A stretch of DNA of 64,000 bases from Teratosphaeria epicoccoides (lineage: Eukaryota > Ascomycota > Dothideomycetes > Mycosphaerellales > Teratosphaeriaceae). Location: positions 1 to 64,000 of the forward strand of contig JADDMT010000062.1 of NCBI GenBank assembly GCA_021401465.1. The letters run 5' to 3'. The notes under the pieces are model-generated. The model made no database searches and was not told the origin of the DNA. It saw only the letters and a list, made by a program, of their open reading frames with translations. Positions 59,801 to 64,000 of the stretch are shown here, in pieces. Position 1 is the stretch's first letter; the number at the start of each line of letters is the position of its first letter. The translations under genes were made by a program, and so were the position numbers.

Positions 59801-61796
59801 CTATGAGACTTACGACTAAGAACTTTTAGCTATTATTAACGGCTTTAAGGAGTACTAACACTACCTCGAAGGCGTAGCGCACCCTATTAAGGTGCTTACT
59901 AACCATAATAACCTTTGCGGCTTTATAGGCATAAAGTAGCTAAGTAGTTAGCAAGTAAGGTAGGCGACTTTCCTTGCTAGCTTTGACTTCGTTATCTAGC
60001 ATCGCTCTAGAAAGACGAATCCGGCTAATAGTCCTTCGTGACGACCGGACTACGACACTAGGGAAGAGGGTAACTAACAGCTTCTCCCTACGCTGCAAAC
60101 GAAGCTTGTAGTTTAGGGCAGCGATCTGTTGTTAGCTCCTCTTGTAGGTCGACTACAGGTCTAATGGGGCCTTACAGCCTCCGCTAGTAACGAACCCCCC
60201 TATCTGGCAGCTGTGGCGACCGTGTCTAGCTCGATCTGTGCGGTAGTTAACCGGCTTACATGTAGTAAGCATGCGATGTCTAAAGAACCCTTTAAAGAAG
60301 TCTCGAGACTTATTCAGCGATTGCAAGAGCGAGAACCGGAGTTAATTAATGAGGGTGTAGCCCTCTAGGACACTACAGGCAGTCCGAAGTACTAGACTAA
60401 GTCAGGCGACTTGTAGTACTTTGATAATAGGCTCTACGTACCCGCTAACTACATACTCTGTTTGCAGCTCCTCTGTATTCATCATGACGATAAACTCGCG
60501 GGCCATTTTAGCGTAGAGAAGACAAACGCACTTCTCGGACGTAAATACTAGTAGCCTACGCTAGAACAGGATGTCTCTGACTATGTCAAATCCTGCTAGA
60601 CATGCCAGATTAGCAAATCTCGGCGCTATTGCCCCTACGGCGATGCTTAGGCGCTCCTACTACTAGAGAGACCATGGCAAGACTTGACTATAGATTTCAT
60701 TACTAATTTGCTGCTAGCAAAGTAGAAAGGCGATATGGTTAATGCTGTCCTTATAGTAGTCGACTAATACTCGAAGATAAATGTCTTCATCCTATGTACG
60801 AAAAGGTGTACAAGTAGCGAGCTTGCGCGGCTACTTCGCGATGAAGTTATATAGCGCTTTAGTGTCCTCCGAAGTATCCTATCAGATCGAGGTTCTGTCT
60901 TCACTAGTAAATACTAGCAAGAATTTGTGTTTAAGGCGCGTGTTAAGCACTACCTAAGTACAGCATTCTATCTACAGACTAATAGTTAGACTGAACGTAT
61001 GAACTAGACTCTTAAGTAGTACCTTCGGTGCTACTACGCTAAGAACCAGGATGCCTAGGCTGACGCAATTCCTATGGCGGAATTTGCAGTTAACAACAGC
61101 ATGCATGCTACTATGCGTATGTCGCCATTTCAGATTCTTTATAGCTTTAATCCGGAAATACACCTAGAACTGCCTCGGGACGAGTCTTCTGAGGAGAGGG
61201 TGCTAGCCGCCGCGGAATTAGCGTGGCGTATGCGCGAGGTACATTCGGTGCTAATAGAACACTAGAAAAAGGCCTTAGAATCCCAGATTAAACATAATAA
61301 CGCCTATGCTAAACTAATGTAGTATGCAGTTAGTACAAAGGTGTTACTGTCGACGAAGAATCTTAAGCTAAAACTTCTAAGCAAGAAGATGACGCCAAGG
61401 TTCGTCGGACCCTTCCGGATACGCGACGCGATAGGCTCGCAGGTATACTAGCTATCGTTGCCATCGTCGTATTATGTGCACGACGTCTTCCACGTATCTC
61501 TACTCGAACTATAGGTACAGCGCGAGGGCGAAGAGCCCGCGGACCTAATGCTAGTAGCAGAAGAGAACGAAGAGTAGGAAGTTGAGGGTATTAAGGATAG
61601 TATGCGGCGTAAGGGCGCAACGTACTATCTAGTGAAGTAGAAAGGATACCTACCTAAGTACACATAATGGGTTCTAGCTGAAGACTACAAGAACGCTCTA
61701 GAAGCTATTCATGAATTCGAAGAGTAGAGGAGGCGTAAGCAGGGCTTAAGAAGGTCAATTCGTAGGAAGATAAGGGTTCTAGAGCAGGATTCTTGA
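56832..61796 (+). pseudogene. E4 gag-pol polyprotein, single frame of 1654 codons
   Basis: From ATG 56832 to TGA 61794-61796 there are 4965 bases in one frame. The zinc knuckle is at codon 389 (57996 on): C-x2-C kept, His and last Cys altered. Protease follows. RT Y-L-D-D is at 59220-59231 (codons 797-800). RNase H, then the integrase with HHDDKLAGHF near 60482, IDFITNLLLAK near 60690 and SDRGSVFTSKY near 60885, and a chromodomain at about 61580-61735. Several stretches of 60 or more codons are free of stops (for example 58071-58277 and 61074-61265). It is the best template for the family. Confidence 0.91.
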
Positions 61797-61936
61797 CACG
61801 TGTATGTAGCGCATGACGCGCGAAGTGACAACAAGAAGCAAACGCCCTACTCATATATCATTGATGCCTAAAGGCACACCTAGAATAAACCTAAGAAGAA
61901 CAAGAGACATGCTTGGATTAGCTTCGTAGCTAATGC

Positions 61937-63437
61937 TTAGCGACTACTAGTTAGGGGCTTCCTGACTAAACCCGAAGTAGGAGAGTCTTTCTTGTTACGG
62001 TCCGCTAGGGACTACCTACCTGCATGGGGTCTACTAAACACCCTGAAGCGACTATGAGTAACGGGGGTAGTAACGCCACGAAGAGAGGCTAGCATCTTCT
62101 TCTTTAGTAGGTTGCGAGGGAGCTCGTCTTTAGAGCCTATAGTAGCTAGAGAACTAGCGACACCCTTACTGCGCCTAGTCGCGACGACTACCTCATCCTT
62201 AGCATCAGAAGGCGAAGAGACTCGAGCGCGCTTGCGGCTGTCGCGCTCGGCCCTCGAGATCATCTTGCGCTTCTTGACACGAGTGTCGACTACATCATTA
62301 GACTTAGTGTCTCCCTTAGGCGTAACTAGTGTAGTAACACTATAGCGCGAAGGGATTACGTTAGGACCGAAGGTATCCTAGATGTCGTCATCCTCCTCAT
62401 CCTTAAAGATCTGGCCTAGAGGCTTGTACCTTAGCGTCTTGACAGACGTAGTGCGGGTCGCAAGCAGGGAAGGCTCGGCTTCCTCGTCGCTGACCTCAAT
62501 TTCGGCCCTAGCCCTCTTCTTCTTCTTAGATAGTAGCGTCGAGGCAGCGTAGGCAGCGGCGCTACAATGTATTAGCTGTACGTACGCGACAGGATTCGAG
62601 TAAGTAACTTACGGCTTAGTCCTCAGGACTAGCTTAGAGGCAGGCTGTCTCTCGGTACGGCGCTAGGGCGTGGCCTTAGCGGCAGGAGCGGTGAATTGCT
62701 TGATGACCTTCTTGCAGATTATCCGCGTCTTAAAGTCATCGTCAATAGAGGCAAGGGCCCCGAGTTGCTGACGCTAACAGCTAGTTAGATATTTCTCGAC
62801 GCTAACGTTAGCCTAGCAGAGAAAGTCAGCATTCATACTTAGAGGGTACCTACCTGTACTATAAGCGTACTATGGCGAAGGTCTTAACCCTAACGGTTAG
62901 CACCTTCAAGATCTTCTAGACTAAGTCTGCAATTAGACCTAGACAAACGTTTTCGCCTGTTAGTAGAGAGTCGAAGCGAACACTGCCGTGAGAATAGTTA
63001 GTAGTTGCGGTAAAGCACGAGAGGGCGCTAAGCAGGTAGGCGAGTACCTCGCGGTACTTAGCCTGTAGCCTGTTCATAGTCAGAGTACCTTCGGCAATCC
63101 CCTCGTCGCGCGTACTCTAGAAGTCATCAATGTTACGGCAGAGCTAGTTGTACTTGCTATACTCCTCTTCAGGGAGGTCTTGGCATTTTTGATGCTTGCT
63201 ATTACAGTTAGCATAATTGCGGTAGACACTGCCCTCATTAAACCCGCTAATGTAGATCTCGGCTACGCTTCGGTTAGTACTAGTCACGCATACCTCGCGG
63301 GTAGGGGACGCCTTACTAACACGTAGAGGAGAGATGTATGCAGCTTAGCTACTAAGGTTGTCGAGGCATCGTCGACACGAGCGACAATCGCGGGCAGAGC
63401 GAGTAGCGTCGAACTTAGTCTGTAGCACATGAGCCAT
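61937..63437 (-). pseudogene. E4 accessory gene with 4-bp insertion
   Basis: Start ATG 63437-63435, TAA 61939-61937. It is four bases longer than the E2 and E3 copies because tacc is duplicated near 62867-62874, which shifts the frame. Otherwise it has the same protein plan: Cys/Trp-containing N-terminal half, KKKKRARA block, acidic patch and basic tail. The stretch 62263-62012 (about 83 codons) has no stop. Confidence 0.8.
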
Positions 63438-64000
63438 TATAGCTAAGACGGGTTAATTGATCTTGATTAATTGATTAAAGAAGAAGGAGCTCTAGTATAG
63501 ACCTGTAGACATGGCGAGGCGCAAGCTAAGCGAAGTAGGAGCGGAGGTTAATGTTAGTGTCTTAGAACAGGAAAGTTTAGGAAGCGACGAGGTTTTTATA
63601 CCCTCTAACAGCCCCCCTGTTACCTACCGCAACCGTTAAGCTAGTAACTTAAACTACATGCGCAGAGCTCCTGCCTTTAGTTAACTTACAAGGGGACCGA
63701 ATAATGCAATAACGGATAACGCGGCTATTACGCATATGCGCTAACTACACTCATGCTAGCCTACTAGCATAGAAATGTGGCGAGGCCCGTACTAGGAGCG
63801 CGCTCCTGCTGTTTCGAGCGGCGCGCGCAGAGCGTCCGCGTACTTTCCTACTACCCTAAGGTTCTACGACACGTTCTTCACAGTTACGACTAAATAGGGA
63901 TAGCCAAGCTACTTGGCAAGGCCGGCGCGCATGCTCGCCCTATAATTTCAAGGATTAACTAAAGTACGTACTCGTAGTTTCCTGATATCTTGATCTGCAT
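63438..64000 (-). promoter_or_regulatory. Internal promoter region of the E4 accessory gene
   Basis: TATA box (plus strand ttttata, 63594-63600) about 157 bases before the ATG, with the pyrimidine-rich leader between. The rest matches 10135-10770 and holds no supportable frame. Confidence 0.65.

Larger units (their letters stand above)
56423..64000 (+). mobile_element. Element E4, least decayed E copy, 3' end outside window
   Basis: The 5' LTR, leader, complete gag-pol, the convergent accessory gene and most of its promoter region are present. The 3' LTR lies beyond 64000. It inserted in F; the left target-site copy should be ctgtg (56418-56422). It keeps more CpG and more Gln/Trp codons than E1. 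Confidence 0.92.

Noticed and set aside
1..64000. Host genes, tRNA or rRNA genes between elements
   Set aside because: Every interval is accounted for by element sequence or short element spacers; no tRNA-like fold or unrelated coding stretch was found by eye.

Overview
The window is one continuous stack of decayed LTR retrotransposons. I see no host gene, tRNA, rRNA or CRISPR array. Short introns with GT, CTAAC branch and AG signals, chromodomain Ty3/gypsy pol genes, and pervasive C-to-T / G-to-A decay of the repeat-induced point mutation (RIP) type together suggest a filamentous ascomycete and a gene-poor, heterochromatic block. Former Gln and Trp codons are mostly TAG or TAA, so every gene here is a pseudogene, although reading frames stay traceable over kilobases.

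Nesting, outside in (copy names are mine). G is an old gag fragment (5458-5603 and 43486-43792). A (to 5457) lies against its left part; A carries the LTR of another element, H (1-306). D (5604-43485, TSD agatt) split G. D was hit by E1 (8641-32675, TSD acgcg/acgta) and, 14 bases further along its own sequence, by B (32695-39612, TSD taatc). E1 was hit by E2 (9775-17919, TSD gtcta/gtctg) and E3 (22809-30977, TSD gcttc). F (43793 to at least 56422) inserted downstream in G and was hit by C (45707-52656, TSD tctaa) and E4 (56423 to beyond 64000). Removing each insertion with one target-site copy restores continuous reading frames in D, E1 and F.

Families: H, B and C are one family (LTR about 440-470 bp). 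E1-E4 are a second (LTR 360 bp), with G a diverged relative. D (LTR 247 bp), A (LTR 170 bp) and F are three more. All pol genes run protease, reverse transcriptase, RNase H, integrase, chromodomain, so all are chromoviruses.

Most unusual point: three families carry an extra gene between pol and the 3' LTR on the opposite strand, converging on pol. In the E family it encodes a basic 498-residue protein behind its own TATA promoter. In D it is a four-exon gene with three well-formed introns. In B/C it is a roughly 210-residue cysteine-cluster protein whose stop overlaps the pol stop. A has an unrelated sense-strand extra frame. None has a function I can name with confidence.
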